Positions 8,205 to 16,585 of a stretch of 64,000 nucleotides of DNA are shown here, piece by piece. Numbering within the stretch: the stretch's first letter is position 1; every line of letters starts with the position of its first letter. Source of the DNA: an uncultured Campylobacterales bacterium (GTDB lineage: Bacteria; Campylobacterota; Campylobacteria; Campylobacterales; Sulfurimonadaceae); assembly GCA_903892995.1 (NCBI GenBank), contig CAITKP010000036.1:124001-188000 (forward strand), read 5' to 3'. The translations under genes and the position numbers were made by a program. Under the pieces are notes generated by a model, which worked only from the letters and a program-made list of their open reading frames with translations, was not told the origin of the DNA and searched no databases.

Positions 8205-9127
8205 CTTTTTATCTTAAATACACGCAGTTTTGCACTACGGCTTCTTGGATTTTGTTTTAACTCATCATTTTGTGCGCTAAGAGGTTTTTTAAACTTTGCT
8301 TTACCTATCGCATTATCTTTGCTACATGTACATCTAAACGCTTCACTTGGGCAGATACAGTTTTGCGCCCAAGCGCTAAATTTTTGCTTTACGATTCTAT
8401 CTTCAAGTGAATGAAAAGAGATAATAGCTACATCTGTATCTGCAAGTGGAATCTTTTCTATCTCAGCTAAAAGAGTTTGTAATTCCCCGAGTTCATTATT
8501 GACCTCGATGCGGATTGCTTGCATCAAAAGTGTTGCTGGATGGATTTTTTTGCCATGAGGAAGAAGATGACGCAGTTTATCACTCAACTCTTTTGCAGAG
8601 TGAAAAGGTCGATTTGCAGCGATAGCAGAGGCTACTTGTTTATAGTTTCTCATCTCGCCATAATCTCGTAAAATACGCTCTAAATCAACGACACTATAGC
8701 CATTGATTACATCATATGCCGATAAAGGCGCATCTTTATCCATCCGCATATCAAGCGTATCACTCTCATAAGAAAACCCCCGCTCTTTTTGGTCAAGCTG
8801 CAGTGAAGAAACCCCAATATCTGCTAATATCCCTTTGATTTGCGAAATATCATATTCCTCTAAAATCTCTTTGATGACTTTAGAAAAACGCCCTTTTTTG
8901 ATCTCAACTCGATCTCCAAAAACAGAGAGTCTTTGTGTTGAAAAATCAATCGCAGTTTGGTCTTGATCGATTCCTATGAGTTTTATATTTGGTTTGTTCT
9001 CTAAAAGTAGTGAGGAGTGCCCGCCATATCCCATTGTACAATCCACAATGATCCCATCTTGTACATCATCAAATGCTTCTAAGACTTCACGATATAAAAC
9101 CGGAATATGTGGAATATCTTGGATCAA
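8201..9127 (-). CDS. rsmH: 16S rRNA (cytosine-1402-N4)-methyltransferase
   Basis: A SAM-dependent enzyme of 308 residues that methylates N4 of C1402 in the ribosomal P site. Visible family motifs are HIPVLYREVLEAF at the N-terminus, the SAM-binding DCTMGYGGHS (about 30-39), GILADIGVSSLQLD with ERGFS, and SFHSLEDRIVKQKF toward the C-terminus. A cysteine-rich patch (CICPSEAFRCTCS) near the end is also common in this family. It lies upstream of the FtsL-like gene as in classical dcw clusters, but no mraZ or other dcw gene accompanies it. Confidence 0.96.
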   Translation of the reverse strand: MIQDIPHIPVLYREVLEAFDDVQDGIIVDCTMGYGGHSSLLLENKPNIKLIGIDQDQTAIDFSTQRLSVFGDRVEIKKGRFSKVIKEILEEYDISQIKGILADIGVSSLQLDQKERGFSYESDTLDMRMDKDAPLSAYDVINGYSVVDLERILRDYGEMRNYKQVASAIAANRPFHSAKELSDKLRHLLPHGKKIHPATLLMQAIRIEVNNELGELQTLLAEIEKIPLADTDVAIISFHSLEDRIVKQKFSAWAQNCICPSEAFRCTCSKDNAIGKAKFKKPLSAQNDELKQNPRSRSAKLRVFKIKR

Positions 9128-9164
9128 TCACAAACCTTTTATTTTTTTTGGAGCAGAATTATAG

Positions 9165-10031
9165 CTAATTCGAGATAAACTTCATAAAATCATCAACAAG
9201 TACACTGCTTTTTTTGTCTTTTCTCATAATCAAAATAAAGTCTCGCCTAAAATCATACCCGCGAATATGAAGTTCAAACAATGAACCCTCTTTTAACTCT
9301 TGCTCAACTGAGATACGTGGTAAGCAAGCAATATAGTTTGTGCTCAATTTTAAAAACTTTTTTATTGTTTCGGTATGGTCAAACTCCATATAGGTATTGA
9401 CTCTCTCGGGATAGATCGCATCTAAAAATGCTGATCGCGTTCCTGAACCCACCTCTCTCATGATCCACTGCATATCGCTTAATGTGTCGATAAAATGCTC
9501 ATCTTTTTTGGCTAATTCTTGATTGCTTGTTATGACGATGAGTTCATCGGAACTAATCTTCTTACATGTAAGCATCTCATCGTTGCATTTATCTTCAATA
9601 AAACCAATATCATAAACGCCCTCTTTAATAAAACGTATTACATCATTTGTATTTGTGGACTTTAATGAAAATTTTACATTTTCATGCAACTTATTATAAG
9701 CATCTATATATTTTGGCATAAGATAGTTTGCTATCGTCACACTTGCACAAAGGCGTAGATTTCCCTCGATTTTTTGAGAGGAAAAGTTTGTAAACACTTT
9801 TTGTAAAGCATCTACATGTAAGGCAGTTTGTTCTAAAAACAACACACCTCTTTCATTGAGAGCAAGGCGTTTGCCGATCCGCTCAAAAAGTTTTTCACCG
9901 ACAATTTTTTCAAGCTCTTTTATTGACATAGATATGGCTGATTGGCTCATACCAAACTCAGTTGCAACGTCAATAACCTTTTGGCTGCGCGATAAAGAGA
10001 TAAAAATTTCTAGTTGTTTGAGTGTAAACAT
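9165..10031 (-). CDS. LysR-type transcriptional regulator
   Basis: A 288-residue regulator with the N-terminal winged helix-turn-helix (TLKQLEIFISLSRSQKVIDVATEFGMSQ, about 3-30) and a two-lobed effector-binding domain. It is divergent from sorAB and separated by 123 bases that contain a dyad, the usual arrangement for a LysR protein controlling its neighbour. Control of sulfite oxidation genes is therefore likely but inferred; the effector cannot be read from the sequence. Two copies of the dispersed palindrome lie inside the gene (9562 and 9813), encoding TCK and LHV. Confidence 0.92.
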   Translation of the reverse strand: MFTLKQLEIFISLSRSQKVIDVATEFGMSQSAISMSIKELEKIVGEKLFERIGKRLALNERGVLFLEQTALHVDALQKVFTNFSSQKIEGNLRLCASVTIANYLMPKYIDAYNKLHENVKFSLKSTNTNDVIRFIKEGVYDIGFIEDKCNDEMLTCKKISSDELIVITSNQELAKKDEHFIDTLSDMQWIMREVGSGTRSAFLDAIYPERVNTYMEFDHTETIKKFLKLSTNYIACLPRISVEQELKEGSLFELHIRGYDFRRDFILIMRKDKKSSVLVDDFMKFISN

Positions 10032-10055
10032 TACTTTTCCTTTATAACTTCCTTG

Positions 10056-10061
10056 ATTATA
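10056..10061 (-). promoter_or_regulatory. -10 box of the LysR gene
   Basis: On the minus strand it reads TGTATATAAT, an extended -10 element. The transcript would begin about 18 bases before the start codon, and AAAGGAAA lies eight bases ahead of the ATG. Confidence 0.6.
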
Positions 10062-10086
10062 TACAGAAAAATTGAATAATAAGATT

Positions 10087-10109
10087 AAGAAATAATATTA
10101 TTATATCTT
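10087..10109. promoter_or_regulatory. 23-base dyad, candidate LysR operator for sorAB
   Basis: AAGAAATAATA and TATTATATCTT are inverted with 10 of 11 pairs matching around a central base. The dyad lies between the divergent LysR and sorA starts and contains an ATAAT-ATTAT core fitting the T-N11-A type of LysR box. A likely sorA promoter (TGTGATAAAC, about 10119-10128) lies just downstream, so binding here could activate sorA and repress the regulator gene. This is inferred from position and symmetry. Confidence 0.5.
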
Positions 10110-10154
10110 GATATTTTTGTGATAAACTTTCACAAAACAGAAGGAGCATATATT

Positions 10155-11360
10155 ATGAAAAGAAGAGATTTCTTTAAAACTGCTGCTGTAGTCGGGGCTG
10201 CAACTCTCGGCAGCAACGCCTTTGCAAGCGATATTGTAATGAGACAACCTAGAAATATAGGTCCAGCTCCTACAATAAACTTTCCAGAAAAAAGACCAAT
10301 GGTGGCATACTCTGATCGTCCTCCACTACTAGAAACTCCGCGTGAAGTTTTTACACACGCGATTACTCCAAATGATCAATTTTTCGTTCGTTGGCATATG
10401 CCAGAGATCCCAACTTTAACAGACACTGAGAGTTTTACTATCAGCGTTAATGGTCTAGTTAAAAACGAATTTAAAGTAACTCTTAAACAACTTAAAACTG
10501 AGTTTGAGCAAGTTGAAGTAACAGCAGTTCTTCAATGTGGTGGAAACGGACGTTCTGCATTTTCACCGACAACTGGTGGTGTTCAATGGGGCAATGGCGC
10601 AATGGGTTGTGCAAGATGGAAAGGCGTGAGACTTCGTGACCTTCTTCACCGTGCAGGACTCAAAGAGGGAGCTGAGTGGATCGGTTTCAATGGTTTAGAA
10701 CATGCAGCATATTATGAAACGCCTAACTTCGTTCGTGAACTTCAAATACATGAGCTTGATGATCATGTTATCGTAGCGTATGAGATGAATGGCGAAGATC
10801 TTCCATACTTAAATGGATATCCTGTTCGTCTTGTTATTCCAGGTTATTACTCTGATAGCTGGGTTAAAATGCTAAGTAACATCACAGTAACTGATAAATA
10901 CAAAAGCCTCTTCTTTATGGATCATGCCTACCGTGTGCCTGATAATGCAACAGAATCTGAAACACCAGAAAAAGAGTTCAAAAAAACAAAACCTATCACG
11001 CTTATGAATCTCAAATCAGTTATTGGGTTCCCTCAAAACGATGCAGTGATCACTTATGGTTCTCAGCTTGTCGTTCGCGGTGTTGCATTTGACAGCGGGA
11101 TTGGTATTGCTAAAGTTCTCGTCTCTCTTGATGATGGAAAAACATGGGAAGAAGCACTTCTAGATGATGGAAAAGCTGGACGTTATGCGTATAGAGCATT
11201 TAGATACAGCTTTAAACCAAAAACATATGGTGATATGAGAATCATGGCAAGAGCTGTTGATAAATTTGGTAAAGAGCAACCTCTTACTCAAGATGTACTA
11301 TGGAATCATGGCGGTTATAAATTTAATGGTGTTGAAGTTATCAACGTCAAAGTGGTTTAA
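10155..11360 (+). CDS. sorA: sulfite:cytochrome c oxidoreductase, molybdopterin subunit (SorA-like)
   Basis: Oxidises sulfite to sulfate in the periplasm and passes electrons to a c-type cytochrome. The chosen start (AAGGAG nine bases upstream) gives a Tat signal, MKRRDFFKTAAVVGAATLG. The molybdenum-ligand cysteine is C128 in AVLQCGGNGRS, followed by the Moco-binding core with NGYPVRLVIPGYY, and a C-terminal immunoglobulin-like dimerisation domain (about 290-400, with VRGVAFDSGIGIAKV). The 401-residue size fits the sulfite oxidase family, and the downstream monohaem cytochrome supports SorAB. Another member of this family, such as a YedY-like reductase, is less likely given that partner. Confidence 0.88.
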   Translation: MKRRDFFKTAAVVGAATLGSNAFASDIVMRQPRNIGPAPTINFPEKRPMVAYSDRPPLLETPREVFTHAITPNDQFFVRWHMPEIPTLTDTESFTISVNGLVKNEFKVTLKQLKTEFEQVEVTAVLQCGGNGRSAFSPTTGGVQWGNGAMGCARWKGVRLRDLLHRAGLKEGAEWIGFNGLEHAAYYETPNFVRELQIHELDDHVIVAYEMNGEDLPYLNGYPVRLVIPGYYSDSWVKMLSNITVTDKYKSLFFMDHAYRVPDNATESETPEKEFKKTKPITLMNLKSVIGFPQNDAVITYGSQLVVRGVAFDSGIGIAKVLVSLDDGKTWEEALLDDGKAGRYAYRAFRYSFKPKTYGDMRIMARAVDKFGKEQPLTQDVLWNHGGYKFNGVEVINVKVV

Positions 11361-11372
11361 AAGGAGCAAAAC

Positions 11373-11675
11373 ATGAAAAAGATACTATTAATGATGCTTA
11401 TTGCTTTTGCACCTTTGTTTGCACAAGTGAGTGAAAGTATTGAAGTTCCATATATCGCGTATGAGATAAAAATGGGTAAAGGGTTTGAAGAGGTCAATGC
11501 AAACTGTCTTATGTGTCACTCTTTTGGATACATGACAAACCAAGGTCCTCAATCTCGCCAGTTTTGGAAAGAGAAAGTAGATAAAATGAGAAATAGCTTT
11601 AAGGCACCTATCTCAGAGAAAGATTCTAAGACTATTGTGGATTATTTTTCAAAACATTATGGAAACGGTAAATAA
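11373..11675 (+). CDS. sorB: monohaem cytochrome c subunit (SorB-like)
   Basis: A 100-residue periplasmic cytochrome with signal peptide KKILLMMLIAFAPLFA and one CLMCH haem-binding motif (about residue 46). Mature length near 84 residues suits a single-domain class I cytochrome. It starts 12 bases after sorA with its own AAGGAG and would accept electrons from the molybdenum subunit and hand them to the respiratory chain. The role is inferred from the pairing with SorA. Confidence 0.85.
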   Translation: MKKILLMMLIAFAPLFAQVSESIEVPYIAYEIKMGKGFEEVNANCLMCHSFGYMTNQGPQSRQFWKEKVDKMRNSFKAPISEKDSKTIVDYFSKHYGNGK

Positions 11676-11683
11676 ATTTCCAC

Positions 11684-11703
11684 CTCTTTTAGACCCAAAA
11701 GAG
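11684..11703 (+). terminator. hairpin after sorB
   Basis: CTCTTTT and AAAAGAG form a seven-base stem around the six-base loop AGACCC, starting nine bases after the sorB stop. The stem is AT-rich and no immediate U-run follows, but a T7 run occurs at 11722-11728 within the next hairpin. Confidence 0.45.
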
Positions 11704-11708
11704 TGCTT

Positions 11709-11740
11709 GTACATGTAAGGATTTTTTTCTTACATGTAAG
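11709..11740. repeat. paired TACATGTA palindromes flanking a T-rich loop
   Basis: GTACATGTAAG and CTTACATGTAAG lie 11 bases apart with a T7 run between them. Because each copy is self-complementary, the two can also pair with one another as one larger stem. Placed after sorB and before the next promoter, the pair may end sorAB transcription. Confidence 0.6.
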
Positions 11741-11786
11741 TGCCCTTTTACGATAAGCTTTAACTTCTTCATAAACTTTTGTGTTC

Positions 11787-11792
11787 TATAAT
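11787..11792 (+). promoter_or_regulatory. -10 box of the receiver-PilZ operon
   Basis: A perfect TATAAT in the context TTCTATAATCAAAC. Transcription would begin near 11799, just before AGAAGGA and the TTG codon at 11817. This rules against the upstream in-frame GTG at 11781 as start. Confidence 0.65.
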
Positions 11793-11816
11793 CAAACTAC
11801 AAAGAAGGAATACAAG

Positions 11817-12923
11817 TTGATTGATATCCAAAATTTTAAACAAAAAAGTATCGGTCTTTCCATCTTACATGTAGATGCAAATCACAAATTTTTAGAAAAC
11901 TCTCGCAATCTTCTTCAAAAACTTTTTGACAATGTAGCCCTAAGCGATAATACAACGAGTGCTCTGCAAATCCTCAAAGAAAACCAGTTTGATATTTTAA
12001 TCACTGATATAGAGTTTGCGGATGAAGATGGAATCGAATTTATCCAAGAACTAAAAAATTTTTCTCCAAACATAAAGATTATTGTTATTACTGCGCATGA
12101 TACAAAAGAGAATCTCTTAAAACTTATCTCTCTTGGTCTTTTTAAGCTCCTAGAAAAACCTATCCATGCACCGAACCTAGTGCAAACACTCTATGATGCA
12201 ATCATTTCGATAGAGGAGCAAAAAAATGCTCAGTTATCACACGAACAACTCGAAGAGAAAAACAGCTTACTTACATTTCTTGAAACTTTATGCCAAAATC
12301 AAGAAATCATTCAGCTTCATAACTACTATAAAGGTTTGAGTATTACAAACAATGCTCTCATCAAAAATGTAGGAACACATCACATCACTTTTTCGACAAG
12401 CGATATACAGCTTCAAGCGATTCAGTATGAAACCAAGACCATCGTAACATCTGAACTTTTAAATAGTGCTCTTGTATGCAAAAATATTTTAAAACTTGAA
12501 TTTAACAGTGGAACTGTCAATTTTAAAGATTTCATTCTGCACAAAACTTCGCCTATTTTAAGAAAAGCGGTTCGTGTAAATGTCGAGAGTCTGCATAGTG
12601 TTGCGCTGAGTATCAATGAACATCTTTTTCTTGGTAATATTTCCATAGCCGATATCTCAGTTGAAGCCGTAAAATTGGAACTAGATGCCCTTCCAGCTGG
12701 AGTTCATTTAGCCAATAATTCTATAAAGATTGACATAAATATCCAAAATGGTCTAGAGAATGTTGTTTTAAACGCAGATGGCAAATATTTAAGAGAAGAT
12801 GAAAATGATTCAAGCTATAGTGTTGTGTTTATGCTCTCTTACGATCTTGCACAAAAGAGTGCACTTGTAAAATATATAGCAAAAAGACAGATGGAACTTA
12901 TACGAGAATTTAAAAGGTTATAG
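11817..12923 (+). CDS. response regulator receiver protein with PilZ-like C-terminal domain
   Basis: About 368 residues from a TTG start preceded by AAGGA. Residues 14-125 form a receiver domain: D20 in the acidic pocket, phospho-acceptor D64 in LITDIEF, T92 in VITAHD and K114 in LLEKPI. A linker helix (about 125-150) leads to an uncharacterised middle region, then a C-terminal segment (about 250-368) with RVNVESLHSVAL and GNISIADISVEAVKLEL, shaped like a PilZ domain, though the RxxxR and DxSxxG signatures are weak. It may couple phosphorylation to c-di-GMP or motility output. The next gene, one base away, encodes a diiron-type protein. Confidence 0.8.
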   Translation: MIDIQNFKQKSIGLSILHVDANHKFLENSRNLLQKLFDNVALSDNTTSALQILKENQFDILITDIEFADEDGIEFIQELKNFSPNIKIIVITAHDTKENLLKLISLGLFKLLEKPIHAPNLVQTLYDAIISIEEQKNAQLSHEQLEEKNSLLTFLETLCQNQEIIQLHNYYKGLSITNNALIKNVGTHHITFSTSDIQLQAIQYETKTIVTSELLNSALVCKNILKLEFNSGTVNFKDFILHKTSPILRKAVRVNVESLHSVALSINEHLFLGNISIADISVEAVKLELDALPAGVHLANNSIKIDINIQNGLENVVLNADGKYLREDENDSSYSVVFMLSYDLAQKSALVKYIAKRQMELIREFKRL

Positions 12924-12924
12924 T

Positions 12925-13683
12925 ATGCAAAATCAAGAAAAAATACTCTTTGACAACGGTACACATAAATTTATTATGTTTAGTTTTGATGATGAGACAC
13001 ACGAAGATTCCTATCTTTCTGTCAACCAATACCTTATTGTCCAAAATAATATGGGTGTTTTAATCGATCCAGGAAGTGAAGCAATTTTTGATGAACTCAG
13101 CGAAGCTGTTACAAAACATGTTGCTCTTGAAAATATAAAATATATCTTTTTATCGCATCAAGATCCTGATGTATCGGGCTCTATTACGCAATGGAGTGTT
13201 ACCACTCCTGCAAAATTTATCATCTCTTCGCTTTGGGTGAGATTTATGAGTCATTATGGTTTTTTAGATATGGGTCGTATTATGTCTCTGCCAGATCATG
13301 GAGCAAAAATCCATTTTGGAGAGAACTATATTCAGTTTGTTCCAGCGCATTTTCTTCACTCCCCAGGAAATTTCTCACTCTATGATTCTTTATCGAAGAT
13401 TCTTTTTAGCGGAGATATCGGAGCTGCGATAGTGCCAGCACATGATGAATATAAACATGTCGATAATTTTGAAAAGCATAAAAAAAATCTTGAGGGGTTT
13501 CACAAACGCTATATGGGTTCCAATAAACTTTGCCGTGCGTGGGTCTCTCATGTAGAAAAACTAGATATAAATATCATCGCCCCACAACATGGACTTCTTT
13601 TTGAGGGAGGCGATGCGCAACTCTTTTTAGAGTGGCTCAAAGAGCTCGAATGCGGAAGTGATCTTTTAAGTGAGCTTTACTAA
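12925..13683 (+). CDS. diiron metallo-beta-lactamase-fold protein (ODP/flavodiiron-like, no flavodoxin domain)
   Basis: A 252-residue metallo-beta-lactamase-fold protein. Candidate metal ligands follow the flavodiiron pattern: H78, D80 and D82 in LSHQDPDVSGS, H145 in HFLHSPGN, D164 in FSGDIGA and H222 in APQHGLLF. Position 80 is acidic, as in flavodiiron oxidases, not histidine as in hydrolases, and no FMN domain follows. Stand-alone proteins of this type are known as oxygen-binding diiron proteins that signal oxygen to chemotaxis proteins. Here it is translated just after a receiver-PilZ protein, so a sensing role is plausible; oxygen or nitric oxide reduction is the alternative. Confidence 0.8.
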   Translation: MQNQEKILFDNGTHKFIMFSFDDETHEDSYLSVNQYLIVQNNMGVLIDPGSEAIFDELSEAVTKHVALENIKYIFLSHQDPDVSGSITQWSVTTPAKFIISSLWVRFMSHYGFLDMGRIMSLPDHGAKIHFGENYIQFVPAHFLHSPGNFSLYDSLSKILFSGDIGAAIVPAHDEYKHVDNFEKHKKNLEGFHKRYMGSNKLCRAWVSHVEKLDINIIAPQHGLLFEGGDAQLFLEWLKELECGSDLLSELY

Positions 13684-13689
13684 GCTCAC
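13670..13689. terminator. convergent hairpin containing both stop codons
   Basis: GTGAGCTT, loop TACT, AAGCTCAC: a perfect eight-base stem that covers the TAA of the diiron gene and the TGA of bioA, whose ends are only two bases apart. It probably ends transcription from both sides, though U-runs are poor. Confidence 0.5.
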
Positions 13690-14981
13690 AGTCGTGCAAT
13701 TGCCTTAAATGCTACATCAAACATCTTATCTATCTCTTCATTTGTGATGATATATGGAGGCATAAAGTAGATCGTAGTTCCAAGCGGTCTTAAAAGTACT
13801 CCATTTTCAAGCCCATAACTGTACACTTTTAACCCTATTCTCTCTTTTGGATCAAACCCCACAAGATCAAGCGCACAAATCATCCCCGTTTGTCTAATAG
13901 ATCCAACTTGCTCTAACTCCAAAAATCTTTGTAGTTTTTCATACATGTAAACGGCAGTTTTTTTGTTATTTTCTAGAACATTATTGTTTTCAAATAGATC
14001 TAAAGTCGCATTTGCAGCGGCACAGGCAAGGGCATTTCCCGTGTAACTATGTGAATGTAAAAAAGCTTTTTGTTCACTATAATCGCAATAAAAACTATTA
14101 TAGATCTCATCAGTGCTCAGTACAACTGAAAGTGGCAGGTACCCACCCGTCAATCCTTTAGAAAGCACCATAAAATCGGGGGATATTTGGGCTTGCTCGC
14201 AGGCAAACATCGTCCCTGTTCTACCAAAACCAACCATCACTTCATCAGCTATAAGATGGATTCCAAAACGCTTACATGTAAGGCTTACAAGCGATAAAAA
14301 TTCTGGATGATACATATGCATCGATCCAGCACCTTGAACGAGTGGCTCAAGGATAAGCGCGGATATCTCGCTGGCTTTTTCTTCACAAAGCTTTTCAAAT
14401 TTTTTAGCAGCTTCGATTGCAGATTCTAATCTCTGATCTTTTGGAACATCTGTTTGGATTGAACGGATTAAAAGTGGCTCATACGTTTGCTTATAGAGCT
14501 CGACATCTCCCACTGAAAGAGCGCCTATCGTCTCTCCATGATAACTATTTTTGAGTGAAACAAAAAGAGTTCTTTCACAACCACTGTTTTTATGAGCGTG
14601 ATAGCTCATCTTAAGTGCGACTTCTATAGCGCTAGAACCATTATCAGCATAAAAACAGCGATTAAGTCCCGCTGGAGTAAGTGCAACAAGCCTTTTTGAG
14701 AGTTTAATAATCGCTTCATGCGTAAATCCCGCAAGGATAACATGCTCCAAACTATCAAGCTGCTCTTTTATTTTCTGATTGATATATTCATTGGTATGTC
14801 CAAAAATATTGACCCACCAGCTACTGATGGCATCTATATAACGATTTCCCTCAAAATCTTCCAGATAAACGCCATGTGCTTTTTTAATCGGCACAATTGG
14901 CAAAAACTCATGATCTTTCATTTGTGTGCATGGATGCCAAATATGTTCTAAATCCTGACGCGATAATTCTTTATTCTTCAT
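13686..14981 (-). CDS. bioA: adenosylmethionine-8-amino-7-oxononanoate aminotransferase
   Basis: PLP-dependent class III aminotransferase of 431 residues that makes 7,8-diaminopelargonate in biotin synthesis. WHPCTQMKDHE at the N-terminus is specific to BioA; SSWWVNIFGH, the DEVMVGFGRTG strand and the PLP lysine in SKGLTGGYLPLS (about 275) complete the active site. AGAGGATTGAGC precedes the ATG. It stands alone as a transcription unit, convergent with the diiron gene and divergent from the ppiD-like gene. Its product feeds biotin that the BirA ligase at 51.9 kb attaches to carboxylases. Confidence 0.97.
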   Translation of the reverse strand: MKNKELSRQDLEHIWHPCTQMKDHEFLPIVPIKKAHGVYLEDFEGNRYIDAISSWWVNIFGHTNEYINQKIKEQLDSLEHVILAGFTHEAIIKLSKRLVALTPAGLNRCFYADNGSSAIEVALKMSYHAHKNSGCERTLFVSLKNSYHGETIGALSVGDVELYKQTYEPLLIRSIQTDVPKDQRLESAIEAAKKFEKLCEEKASEISALILEPLVQGAGSMHMYHPEFLSLVSLTCKRFGIHLIADEVMVGFGRTGTMFACEQAQISPDFMVLSKGLTGGYLPLSVVLSTDEIYNSFYCDYSEQKAFLHSHSYTGNALACAAANATLDLFENNNVLENNKKTAVYMYEKLQRFLELEQVGSIRQTGMICALDLVGFDPKERIGLKVYSYGLENGVLLRPLGTTIYFMPPYIITNEEIDKMFDVAFKAIARL

Positions 14982-15117
14982 ATGCTCAATCCTCTTGCAA
15001 AATCATACCAAAACTACATAAAATCAAGATATTAATCTCTTATCAAGCCCTATTTTATACAGTTTTAATACGAAATATCATAAAATAAACGAATTCTACA
15101 AATAAGGTATATTTTTT

Positions 15118-16584
15118 ATGATTTCATGGATGCAAAAACACCACAAATGGTTAGTTATTACAATTTGGATATCAGCAATTGCTTTTATTGGCGCAGGCGT
15201 TGTTGGCTGGGGACAGTACAATTATGGAAAAAAAGCAACTTCCGTGGCAAAAGTTGGCGATGTTGAGATCTCTTATCAAGAGCTGCAACAAAGCTATACG
15301 CAGATGTATAACTACTTCAATCAGATGATGCAAGGAAAATTTGATGAAGAGCAAGCAAAACAGTTTGGTCTTCAAAAACAAGCACTCAATCAGCTTATTA
15401 ATCAAGCATTGATCCTCAATCTTGCAAAAAGTTATAACATCCAAGTAACTGACGCTGAGATTCTGAATGTTATCACAACGCAACAAGCATTTTTTACAAA
15501 TGGTGTTTTTGATAAAGAGCTTTACAAAACTCTTCTTGCAAAAAATAATCTCACAACAAAAGAGTATGAAGAGGGACTGAAAAAAGAGATGCTTATCTCA
15601 AAAACACTCAATCTATTAGCCCTCAATCCAACAACTTTAGAGAAAAAATCTGTACAAACAGCTTTAAGTGTAGCAGATAAACTAAACTACAAAATTTTAG
15701 ACACTTCAATGGTTAACGTCAATGCATCCCAAGAGAAACTGAAAGCTCTTTGGGAGAGTAAAAAATCTGAGTTTATGACAGAAGCGGGTTATGATATCTC
15801 TTATGTCGTACAACCATCTATAAACAAACAATACAGCGATGGAGAGTTGACTGATTACTACAATGCCAATAAATCTCAGTTTGTAGATGCCAACGGAAAT
15901 ATACAAACTGAGGCTGATGCAAGAGAACAGATCACAAAACTTTTAAATCAAGAAGCCACAAAAAAAGAGTCTTTAAAAACATATATCACATTTAAAAAGG
16001 GTGAACTTGATAAGAACATCCCTATCAAAAATGTCTCAATTTCTAGCTCAAACAATATTTTCAATCAAGATGTTTTAAAAGAGTTGGCTGGACTAAGCAC
16101 ACAAAAATCATTTATGAAACCAAAACTTGTCAATAATGAATTTGTAATTATTAAACTTAACAAAAAGATCCCATCTGTACAAAAAAGTTTTGAAGAAGCA
16201 AAACCACAAGTCTATGCACTTTTTATGGCAACTGCTAAAGAAGAGGAACTTTTAAAAATTGCTCAAAACTCTGTTGCAACATTTAATGGTACTAGCACAG
16301 AGTTTATCACAGTCAAAGATGCTAAATCTATCACAGGTTTAAACGAGCAAGAGGGAGCTGAGTTTCTTGGCAAGCTTTATTCTACTAACAAAAAAAGAGG
16401 ATTTGTTACACTAAATGACAAAAGAATCGTACTTTTCAATATTTTGGAACAAAAGTTGCTAACAAACTCCCAAGATGATGTAAACTCTCTTGTCTTAAAG
16501 TTAAAAACTGATTTACTCAATGAAAATCTTCTAAAGATTTTGAGAAAACAGTATAAAACTGAAATATTCGCAGAAGGACTATAA
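15118..16584 (+). CDS. PpiD/SurA-like membrane-anchored periplasmic folding factor
   Basis: A 488-residue protein with an N-terminal membrane anchor (about 11-32, LVITIWISAIAFIGAGVVGW) and a SurA_N-type chaperone region (about 36-180, with VGDVEISYQELQQSYTQMYN and ALNQLINQALI). I see no intact parvulin active-site motif in the C-terminal half, so isomerase activity is doubtful and a chaperone role more likely. AAGG lies ten bases before the ATG. Its end carries the ribosome-binding site of ftsA, linking envelope folding and division genes. Confidence 0.85.
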   Translation: MISWMQKHHKWLVITIWISAIAFIGAGVVGWGQYNYGKKATSVAKVGDVEISYQELQQSYTQMYNYFNQMMQGKFDEEQAKQFGLQKQALNQLINQALILNLAKSYNIQVTDAEILNVITTQQAFFTNGVFDKELYKTLLAKNNLTTKEYEEGLKKEMLISKTLNLLALNPTTLEKKSVQTALSVADKLNYKILDTSMVNVNASQEKLKALWESKKSEFMTEAGYDISYVVQPSINKQYSDGELTDYYNANKSQFVDANGNIQTEADAREQITKLLNQEATKKESLKTYITFKKGELDKNIPIKNVSISSSNNIFNQDVLKELAGLSTQKSFMKPKLVNNEFVIIKLNKKIPSVQKSFEEAKPQVYALFMATAKEEELLKIAQNSVATFNGTSTEFITVKDAKSITGLNEQEGAEFLGKLYSTNKKRGFVTLNDKRIVLFNILEQKLLTNSQDDVNSLVLKLKTDLLNENLLKILRKQYKTEIFAEGL

Positions 16585-16585
16585 C

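Noticed and set aside
10119-10154. N-terminal extension of sorA
   Set aside because: The extra codons lie over the promoter and ribosome-binding site; the Tat signal begins at 10155.
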